Source of the DNA: Xanthoparmelia taractica | Taxonomy: Eukaryota > Ascomycota > Lecanoromycetes > Lecanorales > Parmeliaceae | Length of the DNA stretch: 64,000 nucleotides | Reading direction: 5' to 3' | Assembly: GCA_033085395.1 (NCBI GenBank) | Contig: JANQBS010000154.1 | Coordinates: 31,639 to 95,638 of the forward strand | Part shown: positions 43,517-55,067 of the stretch, piece after piece | Layout of the letters: every line of letters starts with the position of its first letter | How positions within the stretch are numbered: the first letter of the stretch is position 1 | The notes under the pieces: model-generated | What the model was told of the DNA's origin: nothing | The model's database searches: none | What the model saw: the letters and a program-made list of their open reading frames with translations, nothing else | Position numbers and translations under genes: made by a program

Positions 43517-44179
43517 ATGAGTCGCGGTGGAAAGCTAGCCCCTGAAGTAAACCGGTAAGTTACTGCTGGCGTCAGCTGGCTTAAAGGGTCTTCAAATAGC
43601 TAACCCATGACCTTTCACTGGTTTAGGGCTCTATTTGTAAAAAACCTGAGGTCAGATTTCCTTGCCTCGTCCAATCCATTTCCCCCTATTGCTGGTACAA
43701 CCTTCCGGCTTTCGGTCCTCCTGCTGAGTAGAACTAGCTACAACGTGACGCCTGAGGAGTTGTTCGATCTGTTTGGAAAGTTCGGACCTGTACGGTGCAT
43801 ATATCCTTGCCTGTATCCTGCGGTCGATGTATAGACGAGGATACGTCTGTATGTGTCGTTCGATGGCTGATCGACATGATAGGCAAATACGGCAAGGCAT
43901 CGCCAACAATACCAAAGGCACAGCATTCGTGGTGTATGAGGATGTTATGGACGCAAAGCAGTCGTGCGATAAATTGAATGGCTTCAACTTCCAAAATCGC
44001 TATCTAGTCGGTATGCCCGAGACTATGCTACAGACGAGTGGGTTTATTCGTGTCCATGCTCGCGCTAACTGGTGCAAGTTCTCTACCATCAACCAGAAAA
44101 GATGGCAAAATCCAAAGAAGATCTGGCCGAACGACAAGAGAACTTGGAGAAGCTTAAAAAGCAGCACGGCATTGACTGA
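43517..44179 (+). CDS. U2 snRNP SF3b subunit p14 (SF3B6)
   Basis: Five exons, 43517-43554, 43627-43650 (24 nt), 43738-43794, 43883-44010 and 44079-44179, give 115 residues. One RRM fills the protein: RNP2 is LFVKNL (15-20) and RNP1 is KGTAFVVY (51-58). YNVTPEELFDLFGKFGPVR lies between them, and LYHQPEKMAKSKEDLAERQE follows with the C-terminal helix ending KKQHGID. p14 sits on SF3b155 and contacts the branch-point adenosine in the spliceosome. Four introns (68-88 nt) interrupt a 348-nt coding sequence, so most of the gene is intron by number of junctions. One donor is the weak GTGCAT. No single long open frame shows this gene. Confidence 0.94.
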
Positions 44180-44767
44180 ACTTATGGTATCTGTGTGTGT
44201 TTGTTTTTGGATTGGCACTTTGGGCGCGCGAAGATTCGCCAAACGATTCATCATTCCCTCCTCAGAGTTTTGTATGTTACAGCGTGGTGTAAGGCGTTTC
44301 AGGTAAGGTAGCAGGCAAAGAAAGGTAGTCTGATCAATGGTCCCTAATGTGACCTGCAAGCGGCAAGCGGCAAGAATTGGCGGGGGGGTTCATCCCCCCC
44401 GGCGGGCAGGGCATCCTGCAACATTCAACGCTCTGTATCAAATAAGCTACCTTAACCTCTTGTATACTATATTGTGTACCGTATACCGTATCTCTTTGTC
44501 TTTGTTCAGAACGTTTAATCATTAGACGTTTGACTACTACACGAACACGACAGAGTCCTTATAATCACCAACAATCTTTTTCACTCTCGTCCTGAAGTAC
44601 GTCAGACCAAGAAGCCCCTTACCCCTCACCCAGCACTCGAATTCAAAAGACTTCATTCACTCATTGACTCACTATCAATCTATCCTTCTTTGGTAGTGCT
44701 GGGCTGTCTCTGGGTATCCATCTTTCCCTCTCTCTTTCCCTGCCTGCCTGCTTGCCGCCCTAGAATC
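44180..44767. other. Intergenic SF3B6 / STIMATE-family gene
   Basis: It contains a triplicated GCAAGCG run (44357-44375) and a GC-only hairpin at 44382-44400. The last 100 bp are pyrimidine-rich leader sequence. Confidence 0.5.
44382..44400. repeat. G7/C7 hairpin
   Basis: Seven G, loop TTCAT, seven C, flanked by CGG and GGC. It could fold as DNA or RNA. No gene end is adjacent, so a terminator role is not supported. Confidence 0.6.
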
Positions 44768-45997
44768 ATGTCGCCCGACGATGTGGCCTTACCAACACCA
44801 ACTGCCCATTCGTTACCCGCAGAGATAATGGACATGGTCTTCTCGCCGACTCTATCATACGTCACTGCATCTACCCTTGGGCATTCGGGGTTCACTTCCA
44901 CCACAACCCTAACCTCTTCGATGAATCTAACATCCGCCGGCGAGTCGAGACCAGGTGCGGAGAATGGCGAGTGTAAACTGCTAGGCCCCTTTGCTCTCTT
45001 CATACAAGGCTCCTTGGGGGTATTGGCACTACTGGTCCTAGTCTACAAGCGATGGCGGGAAAGACCTCAGCGACCTCTAAAGATCTGGGCTTTCGACGCG
45101 TCGAAGCAAGTCGTGGGCTCAGCATTGCTGCATGTTGCCAACCTCCTAATGTCGATGCTGTCTTCTGGACAGCTGACCATAAAAGCTGGTGACTACCAGG
45201 CCAATCCCTGCTCTTTTTACCTGCTGAACTTGGCCATCGACGTAAGTTTTATACCTGGTTTCACGCGATGATGAACACGATGGCTGAATGTAACAAATTC
45301 CTTAAAGACTACTATCGGCATACCCATCCTCGTCGTACTTCTGCGACTGCTGACGCACGGATTCTCTCTCACACCGCTGGGGAATCCGCCCGAGTCAATA
45401 CAGTCTGGGAACTACGGTCGTCCGCCGAAAACAATATGGTGGCTCAAACAATCGTTCGTCTACTTTCTCGGCCTGCTGGGAATGAAAGCCTGTGTCTTCT
45501 TCATTTTCCAGATCTGCCCGTGGATAATAAGAGTTGGTGACTGGGCTCTACGATGGACAGAGGGCAACGAGATGGTGCAGGTCTTCTTTGTGATGCTATT
45601 CTTCCCAGTCGTGATGAATGCGCTTCAATACTACATCATTGATAGTTTCATCAAGGACCAGAACCCATCAGACCATGACCCTACCCTTAGTGGAGGTGGA
45701 GATGTAGACAGCATTGACGAACATGATCGGACCAGCCGGCGGCGTTCTCCGGGCGAAGACCAAGACAGCGCTCATAATACCGACGCTGGAGATGGGAACA
45801 CGGAACATGGTACGGCAATCAAGGTCTCGGAAGGCAAGGGCAAGCCAAAGCTCAGAGAGGAACCCAAGAAAATGGACGAATATGATCCCGCAGTTGATGG
45901 GGAGGGAAGTGGAAGTAGTGGCGAACCGGAAAGTCCGCCTTCTCCATCAAAAGAAGGGAAAGTAAAGTTTCAACGGGGTCACGTGAAAGAGTTATGA
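44768..45997 (+). CDS. STIMATE-family (TMEM110/YPL162C-like) vacuolar or ER membrane protein
   Basis: Two exons, 44768-45241 and 45308-45997, give 387 residues. The first ATG is 44768; the longer open frame starts at a TTG. Family landmarks are LLVLVYKRWRERPQRPLKIW, FDASKQVVGSALLHVANLLM, NPCSFYLLNLAID joined to TTIGIPILVVLLRLLTH, then WWLKQSFVYFLGLLGMKACV, VGDWALRWTEGNEMVQVFFV and NALQYYIIDSFIKDQ. About five membrane spans are visible. The C-terminal ~120 residues are acidic, Ser/Gly-rich and disordered. The animal homologue STIMATE promotes ER-plasma-membrane junctions with STIM1; the yeast homologue is a vacuolar membrane protein of unknown role. Function here is inferred from family only. 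Confidence 0.88.
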
Positions 45998-46461
45998 TGC
46001 TCGGGAAACTTATGTCTTTGGCTATACGTTGATGAGGCTTTTTCTGGATCGGTGCTACATAGGTATTGGCGTGGTGCTCTCACCCAAATAGCCGGATGTA
46101 TAAATGTTTGGAAATACAGAGCTTATAATCAATGCCAAGCATGTTCCGAGAGCATGACGGATGAAGGATGAAAAGATCTCCCACAAAGTAGCGCGTTGGG
46201 CGGGCTACAATAAAGTACAAGTACCTTATTTCTAGAGACAGGCTCGCTTGTTAGCGTGCGCTAATTCTAGGGTTCTGCTGACAAGAGCCTCAAACTTTGT
46301 TGTTTTGAGAGAGCACCACACAGAATACCATACTAACCAACCATCACTAGAAATCCCACCCCCCCCCTTTCCCACTTTTGGCTCCTCTCTCCTCCTTCTC
46401 CTTCTCCTTCTCCTTCTCCTTCTCCTCCCTTTCCCTCTGCATCCCTTTCTCCACCGCTACA
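45998..46461. other. Intergenic STIMATE-family gene / RET3
   Basis: It contains a motif copy, AAAGTACAAGTACCTTA (46213-46229), and a strong pyrimidine tract in the RET3 leader. Confidence 0.5.
46382..46438 (+). repeat. CTCCTT microsatellite in the RET3 5' leader
   Basis: About five uninterrupted CTCCTT-type hexamers within a 57-nt pure pyrimidine stretch, ending about 24 nt before the ATG at 46462. Such tracts are common near fungal transcription starts. It also creates spurious Leu-rich and Glu-rich open frames on the two strands. Confidence 0.8.
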
Positions 46462-47119
46462 ATGTCGCCCAACATGTCCCTCTTTTCTGTCAATGCCATC
46501 CTCATCCTCTCCACCGACGACCGCTCCCGCATCCTCACCAAATATTACTCCGCTCCTCATCCTCCACCAAATAGTACCTCGTACCCAGGCGCCAATCCGT
46601 ACCCAACCATCAAAGAGCAAAGAGCTTTCGAGAAGGGGCTGCTGGAGAAGACCAATAAGCAGTCGAGCGATATCATACTGTACGATGGGCGGGTAGTCGT
46701 GTTCAAGATGGAGGGGGATGTGATGCTTTACGTTGTAGGGGGCGGTGAGGAAAATGAGATTCTGCTGTTCGGCGTTGTCCTTGCGCTAAGGGATTCCTTG
46801 TCCATATTACTCAAGTTCGTGGCCGCTCTCCGATTACCCCAACCATCGTTCAGGCAGTTGATGATTGCTTCGCTGCAGGAACTCAACAGACAAACGTACT
46901 CTAGTAGAAAACTACGACCTCGTCTCCCTCGCCATCGACGAGATCGTCGACGACGGCATCATACTGGAGGTTGATCCTGTGGTCGTGGCGAGCCGGGTCA
47001 GCAGGGCACCGTCGCAGGATGTCACCAATATCAAGGGTGTGGACTTCAGTGAGCAAGGCGTTTACAATTTGCTTGAATTTGGCAAGAATAAACTGGCCGA
47101 GCGGATGAGACAGATGTAG
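46462..47119 (+). CDS. RET3: Coatomer subunit zeta
   Basis: Two exons, 46462-46814 and 46879-47119, give 197 residues. It is a small longin-fold subunit of COPI, which forms Golgi-to-ER vesicles together with gamma-COP. Motifs are SLFSVNAILILSTDDRSRIL, TKYYS, EKGLLEKTNKQSSDIILYDG and VFKMEGDVMLYVVGGGEENE, then RDSLSILLK joined to NSTDKRTLVENYDLVSLAID, and EIVDDGIILEVDP. The 64-nt intron has the unusual donor GTTCGT and a GCTGCAG acceptor; it is required because the continued frame loses homology at once. It is convergent with PMR1. Confidence 0.94.
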
Positions 47120-47425
47120 GGTGTCTGATCGGTAGGCATGAAGGCAAGGCGGCAGACCTCGTGGGATCGGTTGTAGCTTGGGCAACAGGTTAGCCTGAAA
47201 GATCGACAACAGGTTATACTCTGGGAATGGGATAGCCTCATGTCGATGGGGGGCGCTGGGAAAGGATGAAGAGAAACTGTGAGAGCCGTGAGAGGCCAAC
47301 AAGGCTGAGGGCGCGATCGGATAGACCAACGACAATAGTCCTTCCAAAACACCGGGGTATGCGCTGATTGCCTTCCCATACTATGTACAAAGACTATGCG
47401 TCTCAACAACGGTATCGAACAATAC
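47120..47425. other. Convergent 3' flanks RET3 / PMR1
   Basis: A 306-bp spacer between stop codons. No feature was seen. Confidence 0.6.
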
Positions 47426-50400
47426 TCATACACTCGCGCTGTACCCCCCTCCAAGCCCTCTAATCCCTCTATTCCTAGCCCTCAAATACTTTCTTGCTTC
47501 ATCAATCCAGAATACAGAACTGGCCAGCGCCGCTAGCACTCCCAAATCTCGTAGCCCTAGGCCCTCGGTTTGGAAGATTCGCTGGAAGAATGGGACATAT
47601 ACGACGGCGAGTTGGCCCAACAGACTGCCCCCAACAGCAAGGTTAAACATGCGGTTTCCTGTCAAGGCCAACTCTCCTCTGAGAATACTTTTTCCCTCGC
47701 TTCGGCAGGTCAAGGCATTGAACATGTCAAAGAAGACGAAACAGGTAAAAGTCATGGTGGTATCGCGAGCGGTAACAGTATTGTCAGACGACATTTCTCG
47801 ATAGTAGATGCCGAGGGTGCCTATCATGATGACAGTCGCAGACGTCAAAACCCGTTGGATAACGGGGCGAGTGAGAACACGTGCTGCTCTAGAACGAGGT
47901 GGTCGATTCATGATTGCAGGATCTACGGGCTCGACACCTAGAGACTGAGCAGGGGGACCGTCCATGAGGATATCTAGTCATCATGATTAGCGCTGCAATG
48001 TCAGAGTTCAAACCTCATGTAAAGGCTTACTTATCCACAAGATCTGCATCGCATTTAAAGGGTTGCTGAAGCCAAGGAAAGTACTTAAAAGGACCAAAGA
48101 CAAGGCCGCGACGCTGGTGCTGAGTTGAAAGGTAAGGAAATTCTGGATATTGTAGAAAATCCCTTTTCCCTCTTCAATTGCACTCAAGATGGTGGAAAAG
48201 TCGTCGTTGGTGAGGATCATGTCGGCTGCTTCTTTTGCGACATCAGTCCCAAGGAGACCCATGGAGATGCCAATATCCGCCTTCTTCAGGGCCGGAGCAT
48301 CGTTAACGCCGTCTCCCGTCATTGCGACAACATCACCTCGAGACTGCAAAGCGCGGATAATCTTCATCTTATGCTCAGGGCTTGTACGGGCAAATATCGA
48401 GGTACCCGCCATGGCTTCAGCAAGTTCTTCTGGAGACATTTTATCTAGCTCGTCACCTCTCAAAACGGGTCGATACCCTGCTCTCGATGAGCTGAGAGGC
48501 ATTCCTAGGCGCCTTGCAATAGCGACGGCGGTTGTCTCAGCATCCCCAGTTATCATAATAACCTTAACGCCGCCCGTCATTAACCGCCGTATCGACTTAT
48601 CGACGTCTTTTCGAGGCGGATCGTTCATACCAACTATCCCAGAAAACACAAGGCCCTGGTACGCATCTTCATTGAGCTGACGGCTACCGTCACGAGCGAC
48701 ACCTGGTCGTGGTGTGCCACTACGACTGGGAGCCTGCCCAGACTTGGCCGATCTTGTGGCGTCTCTGTTCGAGCCGCTGGCAAACCCTAACACTCTGAGG
48801 CCGTCTTCCGCCATCTTCTCAGCAGCAGATATTGCTGCTTGTCGCTTTGGGTCGTCCAGAATGATCTCCTTTCCGTCTTTGGAGATATATGTATCGCATC
48901 GCTTCAAGACCTGTTCCAGAGCGCCTTTGATATAGGCAGTCTCAACTCCATTCCCTGAGTCTTTACCGTGGTTGGCCCCGATGACTACTCCCATCCATTT
49001 TCGTTCAGAACTAAACGGCGTTTCCGCACTTCGTCGTCCAATCCGATCACGAACGTCGTCCTCACCGAAAGCATCCAGAAGGTCCAAGATAGCAACATCG
49101 GTGGGTTGACCAACCCAACGGCTTTTTGCGCTGACCGCGTTCGGGTCCTGGCCAAGTGTTGACGACATGATCGCGGCAGAGGATGCGGTCGCTGGTGAGT
49201 TCGCATTAGCGCGGGACAGTCGAGCATTATTAGCAATATTGCCAACCCGCAGTATTGTTCGCGTAGCGGGGTCCGGCGATGCGGATACCAGGTCCGCATT
49301 CACCTCAATTGGGAACTGTGCATCAAAATGCCACAGCTTTGTTACAGTCATGTGGTTCAGGGTTAGTGTACCTAAAGCCTGAGTCAATATCGATTGGCAA
49401 TTAGTCAAGTAGGGAACAAACCAGTTTTATCGCTGCAGACAACATTCACTGAGCCAAGGGTCTCGACGCTCGGTAGTCTCCTAACAATTGCACCATGTCT
49501 AGACATCCTCAGAACGCCCAAAGCAAGCGTCACTGTCACGATGATCGGAAGACCCTCCGGTATAGCAGCCACGGCGAGAGAGACCCCTATTTGAAACATC
49601 TCCAGTAGCTTCCGCCCTTGCCATAGTCCAACAATGACTATTAGCGCTATGACTCCGAATGACATCCAACTCAACTCTTGTCCAAGGCGATCCATTGAAA
49701 GTTGTAAAGGCGTTCGAGGACTCTCGATTTCTTGCAGCGAAGCGGAGATTCCGCCAAACTCAGTACCGGCTCCAGTACCTATGACAAGACCTTGACCATG
49801 CCCGGATCGTACCAACGTACCCATGAAAGCTATATTGACTTGTTCGTTGAGTCGTATATCCGCTCGTACTGTTCCTGCTGCCGGCGAGGCGTACGAAGGC
49901 GACGGAGGACGTCCGTATGGGGCTGGCCTTGCCAGTATGTGCGCGCGATCCAGTGCAGCAGCTTGCTTTAAGGCTGGCTCATTCTCTCCTGTCAGATTTG
50001 ACTCGTCAATGGATAGATCTGCCGCACTAGTGATTCGTATGTCTGCAGGTACTCTGTCTCCCGCTGAGAAAATAACTAAATCACCCAGGACCAATTGTCG
50101 AGCAGGTACGGTGATTGACAACGTCTCGAGAGAAGAAGTTGAACCGTTAGGTATTGGCTCCATTTCAATTCCTTCTTGTGCTTCTTGGCCAATTCTTCTC
50201 TTGCTTTCTCGGCCATCTCTGATGAGATGAGCATAGTGCGGGACGAGCTTGTTAAGAGATTCCAAGGACTTTTCTGATCTATATTCCTGTACAAACCCAA
50301 CCGTCACTACGATCGTCACAGCGATAGTAATACTGACTGCGTCGTCGAGATTACCCATGATGAAAGACACGACGGCGGAAGCCAGTAAGAGCAAGATAAG

Positions 50401-50753
50401 GGTTTCTTTGAACTGTTTGAGGAAGCGGAACCACAGAGGCTCGGGCTCCTCATGTGGAAGCTCGTTTGCGCCATGTTGAAGGAGCCTGGCTTCGGCATCG
50501 GAAGGGGGTAGACCCCGGGTGAGTGATGTGTTCAGTCGTTGCTGGGCCTCTTCAGGGGTAAGGAGGGAGTATGCTGAGGTGCCCGCCTAAAGAAGCAGTC
50601 AGCCAATGCTGGTAGATGCACACTTGGTAGTAGTGAGCTTTTTCTCACCGAGCCAGAGAATGTAGGGCGGGGCGTTCCCGGCCTGGAGCCCTGGTGTATG
50701 TTCCTCGGGTTGGTGCCATTGGAAAGAGGTAAGGGCGTATGGGGTCTTGACAT
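47426..50753 (-). CDS. PMR1: Golgi Ca2+/Mn2+ P-type ATPase
   Basis: Four exons, 50753-50649, 50586-49422, 49371-48031 and 47973-47426, give 1052 residues; introns are 62, 50 and 57 nt. It is a P2A-type SPCA pump loading the Golgi with Ca2+ and Mn2+, needed for secretion and glycosylation. Visible features are the cation-ATPase N-terminus (LLTPEEAQQRLNTSLTRGLP), the actuator loop (VPADIRITSAADLSIDESNL, then TGENEP), M4 AAIPEGLPIIVTVTLALGVL, the phosphorylation site SDKTGT with Asp421, the hinge MITGDAETTAVAIARRLGMP and MTGDGVNDAPALKKADIGIS. M6 contains [20 protein letters not shown]. The second intron splits the DKTG|T motif within the Gly codon. The first ATG is MSRPHTPLPLSNG. It is divergent from SCC1. 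Confidence 0.96.
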
Positions 50754-51467
50754 GATTTCATGACCGGTACATGGAAAAGCAGTCAAGCTGGCGGCGGCAC
50801 TTCAGCCTGAAGTGACGCTGCCCACAGACTGGGGAATGGTGTGCTCTGTTCCCAGTCTTCGATTCCCGCATTCGGGTCCTCGCATGTGGTATACGAAGAA
50901 TATCTATCACTCAATGTCTGTTTAATCTGTGGCGAACGGCGATACACTTTTATGAATTTTTCATGAAAGGTGGTTCATAGAGATTCAACGTACTGTATTA
51001 AAGTATTGTAAAATAACAAGAATGATAAATAGTGAAATGTTATGCTAATCGTATGGGAACACGCTACACTTTATTATACTGTACGGTTATACCTTACTCA
51101 AGCAATTTACCCGAAGATGATGCGGCACGGGCAAATGCGAGTAGCGCCCTCCAGCCACAACATTTGAACATTCCTATGCCACCATCCTGACTTTCCCCTC
51201 CACCACGTTCGCACAACGCAGCTCTGAAATTTCACAGCTACTCTTGCTGAGGCGCACCTCATAGCACGTCGTTGTTCACGATCAAAGATCACCCTTGTTG
51301 CGAATGCTCACTGTGCTGCTTTTGCTGCGCTTTTGCTGCACGTACACAATCGACGCGACCTATCAGTGTAGCTCGGGCTGACTTTTGCCCACATTGCGCG
51401 CACGCTATTTCCCGCTTTAGCCATTATTCAAGGTCGTATACTCTCTTGTCTATGGTCTTTGCTCAAC
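50754..51467. promoter_or_regulatory. Divergent promoter PMR1 / SCC1
   Basis: A 714-bp spacer, AT-rich around 50930-51080. No SCB/MCB-type cell-cycle element was identified with confidence; ACGCG-like CGACGCG occurs near 51353 and GCGCGC near 51399, close to the SCC1 start. Confidence 0.4.
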
Positions 51468-53388
51468 ATGTTTTACTCGGAAACCCTTCTTTCCAAGACC
51501 GGGCCTCTCGCTCGCGTCTGGCTTTCCGCCAATTTGGAGCGCAAGCTATCAAAAACCCACATTCTACAATCGAACATTGAGAGCAGCGTCAACGCCATCG
51601 TTGATCAAGGCACGGCGCCAATGGCCCTTCGACTGAGTGGCCAGTTACTCTTGGGCGTGGTCAGAATCTACAGTCGGAAGGCAAGGTATCTCCTAGATGA
51701 TTGTAATGAAGCGTTGCTCAAAATCAAAATGGTAAGTCAAGGTGCATCATCACTCGTATTTTCATTGACACCTTTAGGCATTCCGTCCCGGAAACGTTGA
51801 TCTTCCAGCCAATCTAAACATGCCCAGCGCAGCAGCCCTCACAGTAGCCGATAGGATTAGTGATCCAATGATGCCTGATCTCGACCCTTCGCTGCTCGAC
51901 TTCCGCCCAATGAATATTGATTTTGGGTCCAAAAAGGATGACCCTCTGAACTGGAACAGTCAAGTACTTTCAGATCCTTTGAGCATTGAGATTGGTCGCC
52001 ATGAACCTCCCAGAGATGAAAGGGCTGAATTTGATGAAGAAGACATGAACATCGATCTGGAACTCGATCTTGGACTAGACGACGGGCCAAGTATCGAGGT
52101 CGTGCGCAAGGCACCTCCACCCAGAAGCTTGGAAGATGATCTTAACGGTGACGAAGACAAGTTTCAGCATGACTTTGGCTACGACCAGAACACACGAACC
52201 CGACTCAGCAGCAGAGTACCATCCCTAATTGAAGATCGTGATGATGAAATGCCGCCCGCGAATGGTGGCATGCTACTCGACGATGCAGATGATTTTATAC
52301 TAGCAATGGATGATGCACCTACCGTACCTCCTGTTCCTGCTGATTCTCGTTTACAAAGAGCTTCTCAGTCGCCATTGTCTTCAGTCCGTTCGAGCGTTGT
52401 GCGCGATTTCGATGTTACCAACATCGATGAAGGAGAGAAAGCCTTAATGCAACACGCGACCCATAAAGCGAAGAAAAGGAAGATCATCCAAACAGACTCA
52501 GAAACCATGCTCTCTTCGACCCAGATCAAGCAGCAGCAGGCAGATAGATCGGCGATCCTTAAGCCAGCGTTATATTTGTCCCGAGATCCGATGTTATTAA
52601 ACTTGATGAACATGCAGAAGAACGGCGAATTTGTATCAAGCATTATGGGCGAAGGTCGGGCCAAAGGATGGGCGCCTGAGCTCAGAGGTATTCTGTCTAT
52701 CGAAGTCGTTAGAAAATCAGGCGAGTTAAAGAGGAAGCGTGACAGTGGTGTTGCGGATATCGGCGAGGACGAAGCCCAAGCAGGGGTAGGGGACATGCCG
52801 CAACTTGAGATACCAGAAGACGACGTATTTGGCGCTGCCGATGAAGATCTTGGTCGGGGTGGCGATGCTGCTGCACGAGAAATTTCTGTAGCGATTGATC
52901 TCCCAGCCGATGACGGCCTCCTTCCTGCGCATGATGATGGAAGTGCTGGCATGATCGGACGCGAAGACGATGAAGAAGATTACGAGGCTGTTATAGATCA
53001 ATTCGACGACACTACTGCTCCTTTGTTGCACCCAACGGAACAAGGAGCTGTGTCTCTAGGCACAAAGCATGCCGTACATCTCCTTCGCGAGCGTTTTGGA
53101 TCCTCCGTCAGCAGCAGCCCATCTCAGCAGAAGAAAAACAACATCATGTTCCAGCAGCTGCTCCCAGAGTCTACCACCAGCAAAGCCGACGCGACAAAGA
53201 TGTTCTTCGAAGTGCTAGTATTGGCAACTAAAGACGCTATAAAAGTCGAACAGGCCCAAGACACTCTTTCCGGACCTTTACGCATCCGTGCGAAAAGAGG
53301 GTTGTGGGGTTCGTGGGCTGAGACAGAAGCTGGCGGGGAGATTGCAGAGCAAGACGCGGTCTCCCCTGCACTTGCTACGGTCTCGTAG
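51468..53388 (+). CDS. SCC1: Cohesin kleisin subunit SCC1/RAD21
   Basis: Two exons, 51468-51731 and 51778-53388, give 624 residues. The intron is only 46 nt (GTAAGT...TTTAG), the shortest in the window. The N-terminal kleisin domain (MFYSETLLSKTGPLARVWLS, then ANLERKLSKTHILQSNIES and LSGQLLLGVVRIYSRKARYL) binds SMC3. The middle is acidic and disordered, with two ExxR-containing candidates for separase cleavage: SIEVVRKAPPP near 205 and SIEVVRKSGEL near 305 (both ExxR). The C-terminal winged helix (KMFFEVLVLATKDAIKVEQA) binds SMC1. The protein closes the cohesin ring and is cleaved at anaphase onset. REC8 is the meiotic paralogue; the overall pattern better fits the mitotic form, though I could not test this. 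Confidence 0.9.
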
Positions 53389-53894
53389 GCGAGATCTCTT
53401 GGATTGATTTTCTGTAGTGCAATGCGATATTTGAGTATTATCGTCACTGGCACAGGAGCTGGTCGTGCTCCTACGATGACAACACGCGGCCATCGGTTTC
53501 TAACTACTTCTGCTCTCGGTCATCGATGCTTGGCAAAGCACCTACGGCTTGGACATGAAAGCTATGTTAAAGGTAGCGAGGTCATCGTGCAAATTGCGGA
53601 AGGCGTTTGTTGTGGCGGACATCTGTTTTGGTTCGTAAACCCTGGGGTAGCGAACGAAGAGAGGCTGGGAAGTGATGTCATTCTGGCTTGGTTGGCCAAT
53701 GGATTCTTGTAGTAAAAGAAAACTGGCAAATGTGTTAGATGGGATTAGACCATATTCATCACGTAGTTTGTCTGATATGATCGTCGTTCAGCCAGTCATG
53801 CAATTACACACGCAGCTCTGCACCGAAAACCGCCCATTTTCTGTTTTCGTCTACGTGTAATGCCTTCAGAACGACAAGTGCCATTTCACGAGGC
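53389..53894. other. 3' flanks SCC1 / pseudogene
   Basis: A 102-codon plus-strand frame (53404-53712) overlaps this spacer but has no domain or plausible start context. Nothing else was seen. Confidence 0.5.
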
Positions 53895-55067
53895 TCATTC
53901 TATATAGAAGTTCCTTCGACCGCACTCAGCACCTTTGTATACTTCCCCGATGTGCCTATGTCTTAGAACCGCATAGCCAAAATCAGGATATTTCCTCGTC
54001 TCTCGGGTCTCGGGTCGCAAATGCTTCATACATTGCCGCCAGATATCGAGCTGGTCGTGGTAAGTCTGTGGAAGGTCGATCCCGCTCAATGATGTCGGGT
54101 TCTTATTGATCGAAACCATTGTCAGTAAATTTATCATCATCGTTGACCTAGAGTGCAAGGCCAGCCACCGTAATGTTGAACTCCCTTTTCCCGCCATAGA
54201 TCAACTAGATGAAGCCAGGCGTACCCTTAAATGGAGGTCCGCGACGGAAGGCGATAGATAACCGAGACCACAGCTTAGAGTACCTTGGAGCATGATATGA
54301 TCAGCAACATCTATGGCGAAGGTTTCTGGGACAGTCTTATCGCTGCCGATGATTGGGACCTGGGGGCGCTGAATATCCAGATGCGATCAAGAAATTGATA
54401 GTTCGCCGAGTACTAGCATTACGAAGTCGATCATGTGGCTGAGGTCACAAAGTTTGCTACAACGGCCTTCCGGGTAAAGTAGTTTAGTCCTATCATTCTG
54501 TCACCCATTCTGATCCCGCCGCTGCAACGACGGAGCTGCTTATGACATTTTCGACTCTGTTGTCTTGCTCGATCAAGGGTTTGACCTTCAGCATCACTGG
54601 ACACAACTCGCCCTGTAGGCCAATAATTGTCCGGGCCTTGTTTTCCTTGGCCACAGCGTGTAATTCTTCAGCTACATTCACCTTCGATGCCAGAGGCCAC
54701 TCGCACTAAACGTATTCCCCTTTCAACAGAGTTGGTTTGATAGCCTTGTAGTGCAAACCGACCCTGGTGGTGCAGACCATAGGGTCAATCTGAGCTTTTG
54801 TTTCGAGACATCTCATCCTTCCTGTCCGTCTACCGTTCCTAATACCTCCGGGTCCTCAGCCAAGTCTTGAGGATTGCCATTAGTTTTCGTATCGGCAGGT
54901 AGATTGTATGCCTCGATCGCAGACCGTGCGGCTGAAACACTGGAGCTGCAGAGAGCATTCATGACATACTTGCCCCCAAACGCTTGAAGATATGATAAGT
55001 ATGCAGGACTAGCCCAGGTTGTTTTGGCCCTCACTGACAAAGTGATCACATCAACCCGGATTGTCAT
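53895..55067 (-). pseudogene. Degraded GAL80-like Gfo/Idh/MocA oxidoreductase
   Basis: A complete but broken NAD-binding oxidoreductase of the Gal80 type can be followed on the minus strand. The N-terminal Rossmann part (TIRVDVITLSV, WASPAYLSYLQAF, VMNALCSSSVSAARSAIEAY) is intact from ATG 55067. A normal 56-nt intron (54790-54845) joins to VCTTRVGLHYKAIKPTLLKG. A TAG at 54706-54708 then interrupts EYV*CEWPLAS. The frame continues through ARTIIGLQGELCP and NVISSSVVAAAGSEW, then shifts. SHMIDFVMLVLGEL is in another frame with a TGA at 54387-54389, followed by LDIQRPQVPIIGSDKTVPET. The C-terminus (KYPDFGYAVLRHRHIGEVYK) ends near 53895. At least two stops and two frame changes rule out a functional product. 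Gal80 relatives repress or sense sugar metabolism, or act as sugar oxidoreductases. Confidence 0.85.

Noticed and set aside
46248..46620. Leu-rich and Glu-rich frames around the RET3 leader
   Set aside because: They are produced by the CTCCTT microsatellite on the two strands, not by genes.
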